IMG/VR virus record: IMGVR_UViG_3300034117_002447
Span: 62,001 to 126,000 of that record
DNA length: 64,000 nt
Strand: one strand, 5' to 3'
Source of the DNA: a virus
The notes beneath the pieces are model-generated. The model was not told the DNA's origin and did no database searches. It saw only the letters and a program-made list of their open reading frames with translations. The translations under genes were made by a program, and so were the position numbers. Positions 51,518 to 58,809 of the stretch are shown here, piece after piece. The stretch's first letter is position 1. Every line of letters starts with the position of its first letter.

Positions 51518-51685
51518 TGTACGTTTTTGTATTACCCCCAGAACGTACAAACTGTGCCGACACACGATTCGGTGGGCGTAGTGCGCATTGACTAAAGAGT
51601 ACCGAAGTACTCTAACCTAACGGTCAAGAGGCTATCCCCGTCTTCGATCCTTACTCAGCGCTAAGCAGAGGGCTTGCTGTTAGGA
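51518..51685 (-). ncRNA. folded RNA upstream of tRNA-like D
   Basis: Begins right after a TATAATA box (51687-51694). Stems: AGAGTAC-cgaa-GTACTCT, CCGA/TCGG and a final TGTACGTT/AACGTACA followed by TTTTT on minus, which could be a terminator or processing hairpin. No ORF. Confidence 0.5.
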
Positions 51686-51686
51686 T

Positions 51687-51694
51687 TATTATAC
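51687..51694 (-). promoter_or_regulatory. TATAATA-type promoter for stable RNAs
   Basis: The minus strand reads TTTAGTATAATAATCC just before the folded RNA and tRNA-like element D. Confidence 0.6.
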
Positions 51695-51784
51695 TAAAAA
51701 ATGGGCTACAGTTTCCTGAGGCCCATTAGCAATACGAATGAAATCGTAAAGGTTGCTGTTGATTTAATCGATCACAAACGCTTG

Positions 51785-52180
51785 TTAGTTCTGATAGTCT
51801 TGGTAAGATTTTTCTTCAACTAATTTAGAACCGGTTAACGCATTAATCTGTTTCTTTACCTCAGCTCTGTCATCGTTTGTGTAGTACACAGACCTTGCAA
51901 GTTCAATAAAATCAGACCCGAAACTTTCATCTCGTTCGCATTCTCTGATTTGATCTTCGATGTTCCATAGTGTTTTATTAATATTTAGTAAATCTAAATA
52001 AAGAACCCTAAGCTCTTCTGTTTCAAGAGTTGCATCATATATTTCTTCGGCGGCTGCTACCAGTATTACATATTCCTGTAACACGTTATTTCGTTTAACT
52101 GGGTCTAAGATATGCTCAAGCTTAATTTCTAGGATAGAAAGTTTATCTAAGATCTCGCCAGTAGATACTTCAATTTTCAT
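51785..52180 (-). CDS. DUF6165-like protein
   Basis: 131 residues. IEVSTGEILDKLSILEIKLEH at the start and LWNIEDQIRECE, FIELARSVYYTNDDRAEVK, GSKLVEEKSYQDY later agree with my memory of DUF6165, a helical family of unknown function seen in bacteria and phages, often near glycan genes. Confidence 0.75.
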   Translation of the reverse strand: MKIEVSTGEILDKLSILEIKLEHILDPVKRNNVLQEYVILVAAAEEIYDATLETEELRVLYLDLLNINKTLWNIEDQIRECERDESFGSDFIELARSVYYTNDDRAEVKKQINALTGSKLVEEKSYQDYQN

Positions 52181-52200
52181 TAGTTGTTAAATTATAAGGT

Positions 52201-52503
52201 TTATATGTTTCCAAGCCCAAGTTCCCAAGTAATCGAGCGCCATTCAAAGTCAGCAATTACTTCGTCTGCTGTGATATCGTTGTCTGAACAAAGTTCCTTT
52301 ACGTACTTGTACATTTCTTCGGGGGAATATTCTCTAGCAGATATTCGGCCTGAGTCTACCGCATAATCGTATTCGTCAAGGATCTCGTCCGAAACTTGTT
52401 GAGCAAATCGTCTAAGTTTAAGGTCGTCTGTGTCAAAGCCCAATGCAGATAATTCGTCTTCGTCTTCTCGGTTAATCTCTTCAAATAGTTTAATGTGCTT
52501 CAT
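52201..52503 (-). CDS. capsid-targeted small acidic protein
   Basis: 100 residues starting MKHIKLFEEINREDEDEL, followed by SALGFD. Similar in layout to the protein at 49834. Acidic, no motif. Its upstream box is weaker (AATATAACT). Confidence 0.55.
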   Translation of the reverse strand: MKHIKLFEEINREDEDELSALGFDTDDLKLRRFAQQVSDEILDEYDYAVDSGRISAREYSPEEMYKYVKELCSDNDITADEVIADFEWRSITWELGLGNI

Positions 52504-52516
52504 TGCTCTAGTTATA

Positions 52517-52969
52517 TTAGCTTCTAGATGGAAATACTCCTTCTACGCAAATAATGTAGTTTATACCTAGGTAAGGTTGGCGATTATTAATTGGTGCCCA
52601 TTCTTCTGAAGCAGTTACGCTTGTTACAACACTAGGAACTCCATCTCTACCAGTTTCTTTGATATCGAAATTTTTAGTTAAGGTATTAATGTTAACATGG
52701 TGTTGAGTTAGAACATTTGCTTCAGTTCCACCCTTTTCGCCAGTATTAACTGGAGTCAGCCCGTTACCTGAACCTGCACCAACTGCAACTCGACCTCTAA
52801 GGTCAGGCAAACAGAAGGTATTGACACCGTCTCCGCCGAAATTTGTTCCGATTACTGCATACAGAGCAGTGTAGTTTCTAATTGATAACGCTCGACCATC
52901 GCAGTACATCCAGCCGATTGGCTCGTATCCGCCTGCAAATAATTTAATCATTGCTAAAAATTCATCCAT
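52517..52969 (-). CDS. tail collar-domain protein
   Basis: 150 residues. AGGYEPIGWMYCDGRALSI, YTALYAVIGTNFGGDG, FCLPDLRGRVAVGAG and QPYLGINYIICVEG: the classic tail-collar/MdpB pattern found in phage tail fibres and short fibres. Late promoter upstream. Confidence 0.9.
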   Translation of the reverse strand: MDEFLAMIKLFAGGYEPIGWMYCDGRALSIRNYTALYAVIGTNFGGDGVNTFCLPDLRGRVAVGAGSGNGLTPVNTGEKGGTEANVLTQHHVNINTLTKNFDIKETGRDGVPSVVTSVTASEEWAPINNRQPYLGINYIICVEGVFPSRS

Positions 52970-52993
52970 TGTAATTTAGTATTTTTTTACAGG

Positions 52994-53003
52994 ATTATTT
53001 ATT
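52994..53003 (-). promoter_or_regulatory. late-type promoter
   Basis: The minus strand reads AATAAATAAT, 24 bases before the tail-collar ATG. Confidence 0.7.
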
Positions 53004-53011
53004 AGCAAGAG

Positions 53012-53515
53012 TTACTGTTTTTCGATTGTCTTTTGAAGCTTGGTCTTTAGCTGCTTAAGTTTGATTAGGGTCTCTTTGCCATCCGGTACCTGGACTTGTA
53101 TAGGTTCAGGCTCTACTGAATAGGCCATCCTTGGCTCGTTTGGGTCCTGTGCGATTTCTTCGTGCATGATTCGTCTTTCATGCACCTTTTTAGAATTGAT
53201 ATTACGCTGAGTCTCATCAATCATTTGGTTAACGATACTCATGATCTCTTGCTGCTTTTGAATCAGGTTGGCCGTACACTCGGTCTGGCCGGAAATTAGA
53301 TTTGAGTTGAGCTGCTCGACCTGTGAGGTAAGAGCAATGATTTGTTTCTCCTGACTTGCGATTCTAATATTAAGTTCATCGCACGTGTTCGTGTGGCGGT
53401 CAATAGTGGAAGGTCCAAGCGTCACGATCACAATCGTAAACACCAGGATAAGTAGGGCAGTTATACGCTGCGCTGGAGTAAAGCTCTTTAATATTTCGGC
53501 AATGTACTTAAACAT
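53012..53515 (-). CDS. membrane-anchored coiled-coil protein, inner spanin candidate
   Basis: 167 residues: membrane span at about 19-37 (LLILVFTIVIVTLG), then coiled coil (IASQEKQIIALTSQVEQLNS and later). This topology fits an inner spanin, but no outer partner is nearby. Late promoter four bases before the ATG. Confidence 0.5.
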   Translation of the reverse strand: MFKYIAEILKSFTPAQRITALLILVFTIVIVTLGPSTIDRHTNTCDELNIRIASQEKQIIALTSQVEQLNSNLISGQTECTANLIQKQQEIMSIVNQMIDETQRNINSKKVHERRIMHEEIAQDPNEPRMAYSVEPEPIQVQVPDGKETLIKLKQLKTKLQKTIEKQ

Positions 53516-53518
53516 GGA

Positions 53519-53528
53519 ATTATTTATA
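53519..53528 (-). promoter_or_regulatory. late-type promoter
   Basis: The minus strand reads TATAAATAAT, the closest match in the window to the T4 late consensus TATAAATA. Confidence 0.75.
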
Positions 53529-53543
53529 CAAGAGCTGGGCCTG

Positions 53544-53708
53544 CTACTTTCGCTTCTTAAAAATGTTGTGTTGATAGCTCAGGTCCCAGATAAATCGGGT
53601 TCTACAGGTCCATACCCACAACTTGACTCTCCACCAACGTTTGAGCTTGACTGGCCATGGATCGTTCTCCATTTCCTTAAGCAGTCTCTCTACTACTTTA
53701 CTTCTCAT
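53544..53708 (-). CDS. small basic Trp-rich protein
   Basis: 54 residues: MRSKVVERLLKEMEN, then VKLKRWWRVKLWVWTCRTRF and a KKRK end. Start overlaps the stop of 53698..54153 in another frame. Basic and Trp-rich, so it could bind membrane or nucleic acid. Confidence 0.5.
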   Translation of the reverse strand: MRSKVVERLLKEMENDPWPVKLKRWWRVKLWVWTCRTRFIWDLSYQHNIFKKRK

Positions 53709-54153
53709 CTGACTCAGGTTTAGTAGTTATGTCAAAGGTTGCATAGATCTTTCGTGCCGCAATCTCGTGCCAGTCAGGAATGTTGCGTTCGTGTTTCTTC
53801 TGTTCCTCCTTGATTCGTTGAGTAATTGCCTTTATGATCTGTTCTTTATCAGCAGACTCTTCCGATCCCGGCCAGTCCGTGTACTTAAGACCCCATTGTA
53901 AATTGACCCACATCATTTCCTTCTCGGCCTGAGGCTTGCGCATTTTCAGGTGCTTACGCAGGTAGGCGACGCCCCATGCCTTCCATTCCTCTGCCTGTGC
54001 AAAGGTCATGGTCCATTCCTGGTACCAGGCATCCTTGCGGTCCTTGATCTCGTCATAGGTTACTGAATGACCGGCAATGGTAAACATCTGGTTAATTAAG
54101 TCAGCCACAGCATGCTGCAGCTTCTGTTCTCGGGTTAATCTTTTCTGTGTCAT
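53698..54153 (-). CDS. unknown protein
   Basis: 151 residues, helical, Trp- and Lys-rich (WYQEWTMTFAQAEEWKAWG). No recognised domain. ATGA overlap with the gene at 54150. Confidence 0.6.
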   Translation of the reverse strand: MTQKRLTREQKLQHAVADLINQMFTIAGHSVTYDEIKDRKDAWYQEWTMTFAQAEEWKAWGVAYLRKHLKMRKPQAEKEMMWVNLQWGLKYTDWPGSEESADKEQIIKAITQRIKEEQKKHERNIPDWHEIAARKIYATFDITTKPESDEK

Positions 54154-54344
54154 AATTTTACTTCGTGTGACCTGCTTTTTTTATTATAAAATACGTTTGC
54201 TGTGTCTATAATTTTTACTGCGCTAACTAGAATTTTACACGGTTCGTCTAGGTACCAAATGTAGTTAGGATCCGTTTCTGAAATCATACCCACTTCGCAG
54301 TATTTAGGGTTGATTCCTTTTGGTTGAAAATATATCGGTGTCAT
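54150..54344 (-). CDS. small unknown protein
   Basis: 64 residues: IYFQPKGINPKYCEVG, LDEPCKILVSAVKIID. Soluble, beta-like. Part of the 53.5-55.2 kb group. Confidence 0.55.
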   Translation of the reverse strand: MTPIYFQPKGINPKYCEVGMISETDPNYIWYLDEPCKILVSAVKIIDTANVFYNKKSRSHEVKL

Positions 54345-54385
54345 AATTTATTGGGTTCTTTGGGGTCCTCTTCCTCCGGGCTCTA

Positions 54386-54736
54386 TCATTTCCAAAATAA
54401 TTGTATTAATAGGATTGTCATTGCGAGAGTCAGGCAGACCCAGGTCTTTGGGGTTACTGGCTCGCTAAAGATGGCCCAACTTAACCACGTAAACACAATA
54501 GCTCCTATCGAGAAGCCTATTAGTCTGGACGGCCACAACTGCCCGTTGAATGCGATCACCATGTTCTTTACTGAGTACATGAACAGCATCGAGACCGGAA
54601 TCCCCATGAGGACCGTTAACCAGTAATGATTCTTGAACCACTCAAACTTCAGCGAGCCTTGCAACTGAAAGAAGGTTAGGGACTGGGCAAGGAATCCAAA
54701 TATGATGCCAGTAAGTAGTGCGCTAATATTTACCAT
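54386..54736 (-). CDS. four-span membrane protein
   Basis: 116 residues with about four hydrophobic segments (ISALLTGIIFGFLAQ, WLTVLMGIPVSMLFM, LIGFSIGAIVFTWL, VCLTLAMTILLIQLF). Looks like a small EamA/SMR-type or phage-specific membrane protein. Confidence 0.65.
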   Translation of the reverse strand: MVNISALLTGIIFGFLAQSLTFFQLQGSLKFEWFKNHYWLTVLMGIPVSMLFMYSVKNMVIAFNGQLWPSRLIGFSIGAIVFTWLSWAIFSEPVTPKTWVCLTLAMTILLIQLFWK

Positions 54737-54750
54737 AGTTTATTCTTTTA

Positions 54751-54954
54751 TTAATTATAGAGCCAGTAATTTGCCTGATAGCCAAGGCACAGTAGAAATA
54801 GGATCACGTCAATCCACTGAAAGACTGGAGGTAGCTTACGCCAGTACAGGGTATCGAGCAGTCCGCCAAGAGTAGTATCAAATAGCTTGGTACGGGTCAA
54901 GAGACTCAAGACTCCAAATACAAAGGTTGCTGAGAATAGGATTTGTTCTAACAT
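54751..54954 (-). CDS. small two-span membrane protein
   Basis: 67 residues; segments at 4-18 (QILFSATFVFGVLSLL) and 46-62 (WIDVILFLLCLGYQANYWL). No function assigned. Confidence 0.6.
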   Translation of the reverse strand: MLEQILFSATFVFGVLSLLTRTKLFDTTLGGLLDTLYWRKLPPVFQWIDVILFLLCLGYQANYWLYN

Positions 54955-54964
54955 GGTTTAAAGT

Positions 54965-55225
54965 TTATTCTTTTATTAATTCAAAAGCGTGCCACACGAA
55001 ATACTCGTCAAAGTAGGTCGTGATGTAGCGCATGGTGTCTTCAACATCCCAGCCGGTACCAACAATAAGGATATGGCGATCTTCCAATTCAGCACAGGCT
55101 GGATCGACCAGAGCCCAAAGGTTTAGGGTACCCCTCTGTAATTTTAGGGTTAGGAGCTTTGCACCTTTAGGTAATCTTACGGTACAGTCCATTGAAGGTA
55201 CCTCGTATTTATAGACAGTTTTCAT
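54965..55225 (-). CDS. small unknown protein (DUF7352-like)
   Basis: 86 residues: VYKYEVPSMDCTVRLPKGAK, LWALVDPACAELEDRHILIVGTGWD. This layout (KYE..., LP.GA, WALVDP, GTG) occurs in many phages as a short beta protein of unknown role. Two TATAATA boxes (about 55265 and 55288) lie upstream. Confidence 0.6.
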   Translation of the reverse strand: MKTVYKYEVPSMDCTVRLPKGAKLLTLKLQRGTLNLWALVDPACAELEDRHILIVGTGWDVEDTMRYITTYFDEYFVWHAFELIKE

Positions 55226-55359
55226 TGTTCCTGTTTTTAAAAGTTATATTTTTATGATGCACAATTATTATACTTTTATGTTTTTCTATTATACCTAAAA
55301 AAGACTTGTAAAACCCGGCCTTTGCAGGGTAGGGAAACTCCGTCTACCTGTTTTTTGCG

Positions 55360-55485
55360 TAGTCAGGACAGGATTCGAACCTGTATGATAACTTATGAGC
55401 AGTCTTAACGGGTCTTTCGAGGTTACTCACGTTATCCTTACTATTAACCTTTATTCATGCGTCTAACCAATTCCGCCACCTGACT
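55360..55485 (-). ncRNA. tRNA-like RNA B, aberrant, about 125 nt
   Basis: Acceptor AGTCAGG/CCTGACT, Leu-type D arm GGCGGAATTGGTTAGACGC and T arm ACAGG-TTCGAAT-CCTGT. A very long variable-type arm is seen: GATAAC/GTTATC continued by GTGAG/CTCAT. The remaining ~20 nt cannot form an anticodon arm with U33. Discriminator A, no CCA encoded. Confidence 0.6.
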
Positions 55486-55489
55486 AAAT

Positions 55490-55554
55490 GAATGAGGTGC
55501 ATTAACCTATTGTGAATCCATAATGGAGTGCATCGGTAAATTGTGAACTCATTC
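55490..55554. repeat. inverted and direct repeats between tRNA-like B and C
   Basis: GAATGAG/CTCATTC closes the element. Inside, GTGCAT-N6-ATTGTGAA occurs twice, 31 bases apart. No gene. Confidence 0.5.
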
Positions 55555-55559
55555 TTTTG

Positions 55560-55650
55560 TAGTCAGGACAGGATTCGAACCTGTAAGTTTCCGATCGCAA
55601 CGATACCATATCCTATTTTTGGAGTCGAACCAACTTTAAGCCACCTGACT
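55560..55650 (-). ncRNA. tRNA-like RNA C, aberrant, about 90 nt
   Basis: Acceptor AGTCAGG/CCTGACT and T arm ACAGG-TTCGAAT-CCTGT as in B. The D region has only AGTTGGTT, and the middle gives ATCG-ttg-CGAT but no proper anticodon stem-loop. TATAATAG box 10-18 bases upstream. Confidence 0.55.
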
Positions 55651-55658
55651 ATAGAGTC

Positions 55659-55666
55659 TATTATAC
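55659..55666 (-). promoter_or_regulatory. TATAATA-type promoter for tRNA-like RNAs
   Basis: The minus strand reads TTGGGTATAATAGAC, just before tRNA-like C. Confidence 0.6.
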
Positions 55667-56152
55667 CCAATGGGTCCAGGCCCGGGCCATGGGTACGTTT
55701 GCGTCCCAAAGCTTAGAGGCGCGCCCTACTACTCTAAGAAATTATACTACTCTAAGAAGAAACTCTATAGGCAAGACTCTGTCTACTTATATACATAAAA
55801 AGAAAAATAACGGGTATACCAGACCCTATACCCAACCCTATTCAGAACCCTATCCTATAGACCCAGACCTAGACTAGCCAAGACCAAGGTACCGGACTCT
55901 TACCTAGGCCAGGACCCGGACCCCAGCCTGCCCAGCCAACCACCGGCCTACTCGGGACTAGGGAGTACAGGCAGCTGGCAGCGCCCAAAGGATACAGACT
56001 GTGCATTTATGGGGACTAGGGAGTAACCCCTGCCTCGGCTCCGCGGCCCGACCGGAAGCCCCAGAGTCTAGAGGGGCCCGAGTAGGCGGGGTCTAGCCGG
56101 AAACCGCGGGAACCCGGGCCCGTGGACTTCTCGACCAGCAGCTGGGTACCCG
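55667..56152. other. GC-rich, palindrome-rich non-coding island
   Basis: Base composition switches abruptly from AT-rich to GC-rich. Many hexamer palindromes (CCCGGG, CCATGG, GGCGCGCC, GGTACC, CAGCTG, CCTAGG) and a CCCTAT-type pyrimidine-rich repeat (55815-55870). Two copies of ACTAGGGAGT. A 62-residue frame at 55689-55877 is probably a product of the repeat. Looks like the flank of an acquired element. Confidence 0.5.
55957..55966 (+). repeat. ACTAGGGAGT motif, copy 1 of 9
   Basis: First of nine exact copies, all on the plus strand. Others: 56015, 56357, 57554, 58985, 59741, 62697, 63364, 63604. Confidence 0.9.
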
Positions 56153-56162
56153 GATAAATAAC
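56153..56162 (+). promoter_or_regulatory. late-type promoter on plus strand
   Basis: GATAAATAAC, three bases before the recombinase ATG. The foreign-looking gene thus has a phage-type promoter. Confidence 0.65.
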
Positions 56163-56165
56163 CCC

Positions 56166-56804
56166 ATGGAACAGGAACAAACACAAGAACTAAGACCCTT
56201 CCCTAGCGGGGAACTCATGTACAAGAAGCAGGCCGCGGAATTCCTAGGGGTTTCGTTGAAGACTCTAGAAGGTTACGTAGCCCAGGGCCGGGTGGATAAG
56301 TGGAAGAACTCTATAAACGGGCGGACCTACTACGACAAGCAGCAGCTACTCTACCTACTAGGGAGTAGACTACCTCAAACTCGAGAGGTGATAGTATACT
56401 GCCGGGCGGCTGGAATCCCGGACCAGGGCAAGGCCGGTGTCTCTAGCCAGAAGCGGCTGCAGGCTCAGCAGGACAGGGTCCTAGAGTACTGTACCCGGGC
56501 CGGGATCAGGGTAGACCAGGTTATAGGGGATATCGGTAAGGCCGGTAGCCTAGAAGGTAGGGGCGGATTCGACAAGATTATGGAGTCTGTCCTGCGCAAG
56601 CGGGTCTCGATGGTTGTTATGGAAACCCCGGACCGGATGGCTCGTTTTGCTGGTGCAGATCTATTCGAGAGATTCCTAACCTGGCACGGTGTTGAATTAC
56701 ATGTTATACAAAAAACCCTGCACAGACAAGAGTACAGGGACGAGATTAAAGACGACCTTACTAACCTTATACTTGAGGCCAGGAATCTGATGGGGGAATT
56801 GTAA
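56166..56804 (+). CDS. IS607-like serine recombinase (TnpA type)
   Basis: 212 residues. N-terminal MerR-type helix-turn-helix (about 15-55: YKKQAAEFLGVSLKTLEGYV, GRTYYDKQQLLYLL), then a resolvase catalytic domain: VIVYCRAAG, GVSSQKRLQAQQDRVLEYC with the probable nucleophile Ser, DIGKAGSLEGRGGFDKIM, METPDRMARF. The small insert before VSS is unusual. GC-rich codon use unlike its neighbours suggests transfer. No tnpB follows. Confidence 0.82.
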   Translation: MEQEQTQELRPFPSGELMYKKQAAEFLGVSLKTLEGYVAQGRVDKWKNSINGRTYYDKQQLLYLLGSRLPQTREVIVYCRAAGIPDQGKAGVSSQKRLQAQQDRVLEYCTRAGIRVDQVIGDIGKAGSLEGRGGFDKIMESVLRKRVSMVVMETPDRMARFAGADLFERFLTWHGVELHVIQKTLHRQEYRDEIKDDLTNLILEARNLMGEL

Positions 56805-57276
56805 TCCGGACCTCTTCGCCTACAGTAGAGAGACTGAAGCCTGATGGGCTAAGGTTACCATAGTACTCCAGGTAGTATTGCGTCCGTGGACTACTCATTT
56901 CATCCTGAGTCTCCACCACTGGTTCGCTATAGATTGCTTCATCCCTTCTGCCCCATTCACGTAGTAGGACTGCAGCTTTAGAATTAGCTTCATTCTCCAG
57001 GTCTGACCCATCCGAACCATCCATCTGCTGGCCCAACTCGCGCTGGCGCCAATGTACCAATTCATGGGCTAGGGTCCGGTACCAGTCAGCTGCTACCCGG
57101 AGTCCGCGTAGTACCCAGATCTGGTTATCCACTGGTGTATAGTAACCCATAGCTCGGACCTGCTTGGCCTTGTTATGGTCGTCGCCTATGCTGATATTGG
57201 GGCTGGTCTCGATCTCCAGTTCTTCTATACAGAATCTGATAAAATCAAGATCCTCTGCTGCTAATTCCTTTTTCAT
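56767..57276 (-). CDS. putative zinc metallopeptidase
   Basis: 169 residues with TLAHELVHWRQRELGQ (HExxH) and ENEANSKAA as a possible third ligand, an ImmA/M78-like or SprT-like layout. Convergent with the recombinase, overlapping its 3' end by 38 bases. Late promoter four bases upstream. Confidence 0.68.
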   Translation of the reverse strand: MKKELAAEDLDFIRFCIEELEIETSPNISIGDDHNKAKQVRAMGYYTPVDNQIWVLRGLRVAADWYRTLAHELVHWRQRELGQQMDGSDGSDLENEANSKAAVLLREWGRRDEAIYSEPVVETQDEMSSPRTQYYLEYYGNLSPSGFSLSTVGEEVRITIPPSDSWPQV

Positions 57277-57279
57277 AAG

Positions 57280-57289
57280 GTTATTTATT
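57280..57289 (-). promoter_or_regulatory. late-type promoter
   Basis: The minus strand reads AATAAATAAC just before the ATG at 57276. Confidence 0.7.
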
Positions 57290-57375
57290 TCCGGCGGTTG
57301 AAGGTTACTGTGCGCGAAAACCCCTCGAGCTGGGGTAGGGTCCAGAACCCATGCCGGGACTGCACGGATTTTGGG

Positions 57376-57385
57376 ATTAAATAAT
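57376..57385 (+). promoter_or_regulatory. late-like promoter on plus strand
   Basis: ATTAAATAAT, 20 bases before the ATG at 57406. Confidence 0.5.
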
Positions 57386-57405
57386 AAGAAAATATAATAT
57401 CACTG

Positions 57406-57549
57406 ATGGCTAAAGCAAAAGCGGGAGCTACCGGTTCTGTACACAGACCGAGCTCTAAACGTAAACGTCCGGGCGTGCATGCAAAGAGCAAGAGCTCTCG
57501 CAGCAAGGCGGCTAAGAACTACCTTAAGAGATCAGTTGGTCAGGGGTAA
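57406..57549 (+). CDS. small basic protein
   Basis: 47 residues: MAKAKAGATGSVHRPSSKRK, then RPGVHAKSKSSRSKAAKNYL and KRSVGQG. Very rich in Lys/Arg/Ser. RPG-HAK-K-S...KNY...GQG resembles, in my memory, small basic proteins found in many Bacteroidota phages and possibly linked to DNA packing. An opposite-strand frame (57285-57506) looks like its shadow. Confidence 0.65.
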   Translation: MAKAKAGATGSVHRPSSKRKRPGVHAKSKSSRSKAAKNYLKRSVGQG

Positions 57550-57578
57550 TGGGACTAGGGAGTGATCCCTATTCACAC

Positions 57579-57609
57579 AAAAAAGGGGTCCCTTCTGAGG
57601 ACCCCTTTT
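57579..57609. terminator. bidirectional terminator
   Basis: AAAAGGGGTCC/GGACCCCTTTT stem between convergent units. Confidence 0.88.
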
Positions 57610-57635
57610 AGGGTAGTCATAGTTGTATTTAGTGT

Positions 57636-58754
57636 TTAGATTTGAGCTAATCCTGCGTGCTCAAGGTCCCATGTTTTAGTGAAGAGGCTTCCACCCGCTA
57701 CCTTGAAGTTTTTATTGTTCTTCAGGTCGAAGATTGTATCGTGACTTCCAATCCATGTCAACTCGTTAACAACGTCCCAGATAGTTGCATCAGTCTTGAT
57801 GAACTTCTTTTGAGCATCGGTCAACTGCATAGAGTTAAAGCCTGCACGGAAGATTCGTTTGGTTGCCGCATCGTACTCTGGAAAGAATTGTTCCTCAGCT
57901 CCACGTACTAATTTAGCGTGCATATCGAAATTTTTATTATCGATAGCTCCAGTTACCGAGTGTAGAGCTCGCTCAACTTCGGCGTAGCTTGCTTTGGTTA
58001 CCATTGCTCGCTCCAATCTGTCTTGGAAAGTTTTAGGTACGAACCCGGTCTTGGCCCAACCATTCATTTGGTCTAGCAACTTGCGGAAAGCATCGTCGCC
58101 GTTTCCAAACTCGAACGCAGTGTTTAGGTTTCTAGCGACTGCACCGTTTGCGCATGACAGACGGTAGAAGAAATCGTCCACTCGACTTGCGGTTCCGGTA
58201 TTTACCAAGGATACTCCGAATCTGAAGACCTCGTCCTTACCGATTCTCTCGTAGCCAACTTGGCTGCCGTGGATAAGGTTTATACTTACTCCGCCTGGCC
58301 CGTTGTTGTCGATTGACTCGATATGCATGTCCGGGATTTCATTCATCATGGTCTCGGCTGTCGCGAATAGAGTCTCATTAGACAATCTATTGTACTTATC
58401 AGCTCGGACAATATTGGTTACCTGATGGCTTCCAGCGTCTCCGATAAGAAGGAACTCTTTTGCTCCGTCTCTGGTTTCTGAATAAGACTTTATAGTCTGC
58501 AACAACTTGGTCTCAATATCCTTGTCCTCGTTCTTGTTCATCTTATTGATTAGGCCGGCGTTAAGGTTAACCATTTGACCTAGTCTATTAAAGAACTTGT
58601 TGGACACAGGGACACGTGAACCCTCTATCTCGATAGAGTTGTGTTTGATTGAATTGTCGTTAAGGACAATATCAGATAATTTTACGCGTTTCACTAGTGG
58701 ATTGTTTCCTGCTAGGTCCGCTTTGGCTTGATCGAATTGCGATTGACTTATCAT
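57636..58754 (-). CDS. DUF932-family phage protein
   Basis: 372 residues. EFLLIGDAGSHQVTNIVRADKY-like start of the core, FRFGVSLVNTGTASRVDDFFYRLSCANGAV matches the DUF932 (phage/plasmid-like TIGR03299) pattern; such proteins are abundant in phages and plasmids and of unknown function. Early-type neighbourhood. Confidence 0.72.
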   Translation of the reverse strand: MISQSQFDQAKADLAGNNPLVKRVKLSDIVLNDNSIKHNSIEIEGSRVPVSNKFFNRLGQMVNLNAGLINKMNKNEDKDIETKLLQTIKSYSETRDGAKEFLLIGDAGSHQVTNIVRADKYNRLSNETLFATAETMMNEIPDMHIESIDNNGPGGVSINLIHGSQVGYERIGKDEVFRFGVSLVNTGTASRVDDFFYRLSCANGAVARNLNTAFEFGNGDDAFRKLLDQMNGWAKTGFVPKTFQDRLERAMVTKASYAEVERALHSVTGAIDNKNFDMHAKLVRGAEEQFFPEYDAATKRIFRAGFNSMQLTDAQKKFIKTDATIWDVVNELTWIGSHDTIFDLKNNKNFKVAGGSLFTKTWDLEHAGLAQI

Positions 58755-58809
58755 TTTCTATTTGTTTTTTATAAGATTAATATACTAAATTTTCTTCAAC
58801 AGTTTCCGA

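Noticed and set aside
55689-55877. 62-residue frame with PY repeats
   Set aside because: Made of a low-complexity pyrimidine-rich repeat in the GC-rich island; no promoter or RBS evidence.
57285-57506. 73-residue minus-strand frame
   Set aside because: Opposite strand of the small basic protein and its leader; composition unlike neighbouring proteins.
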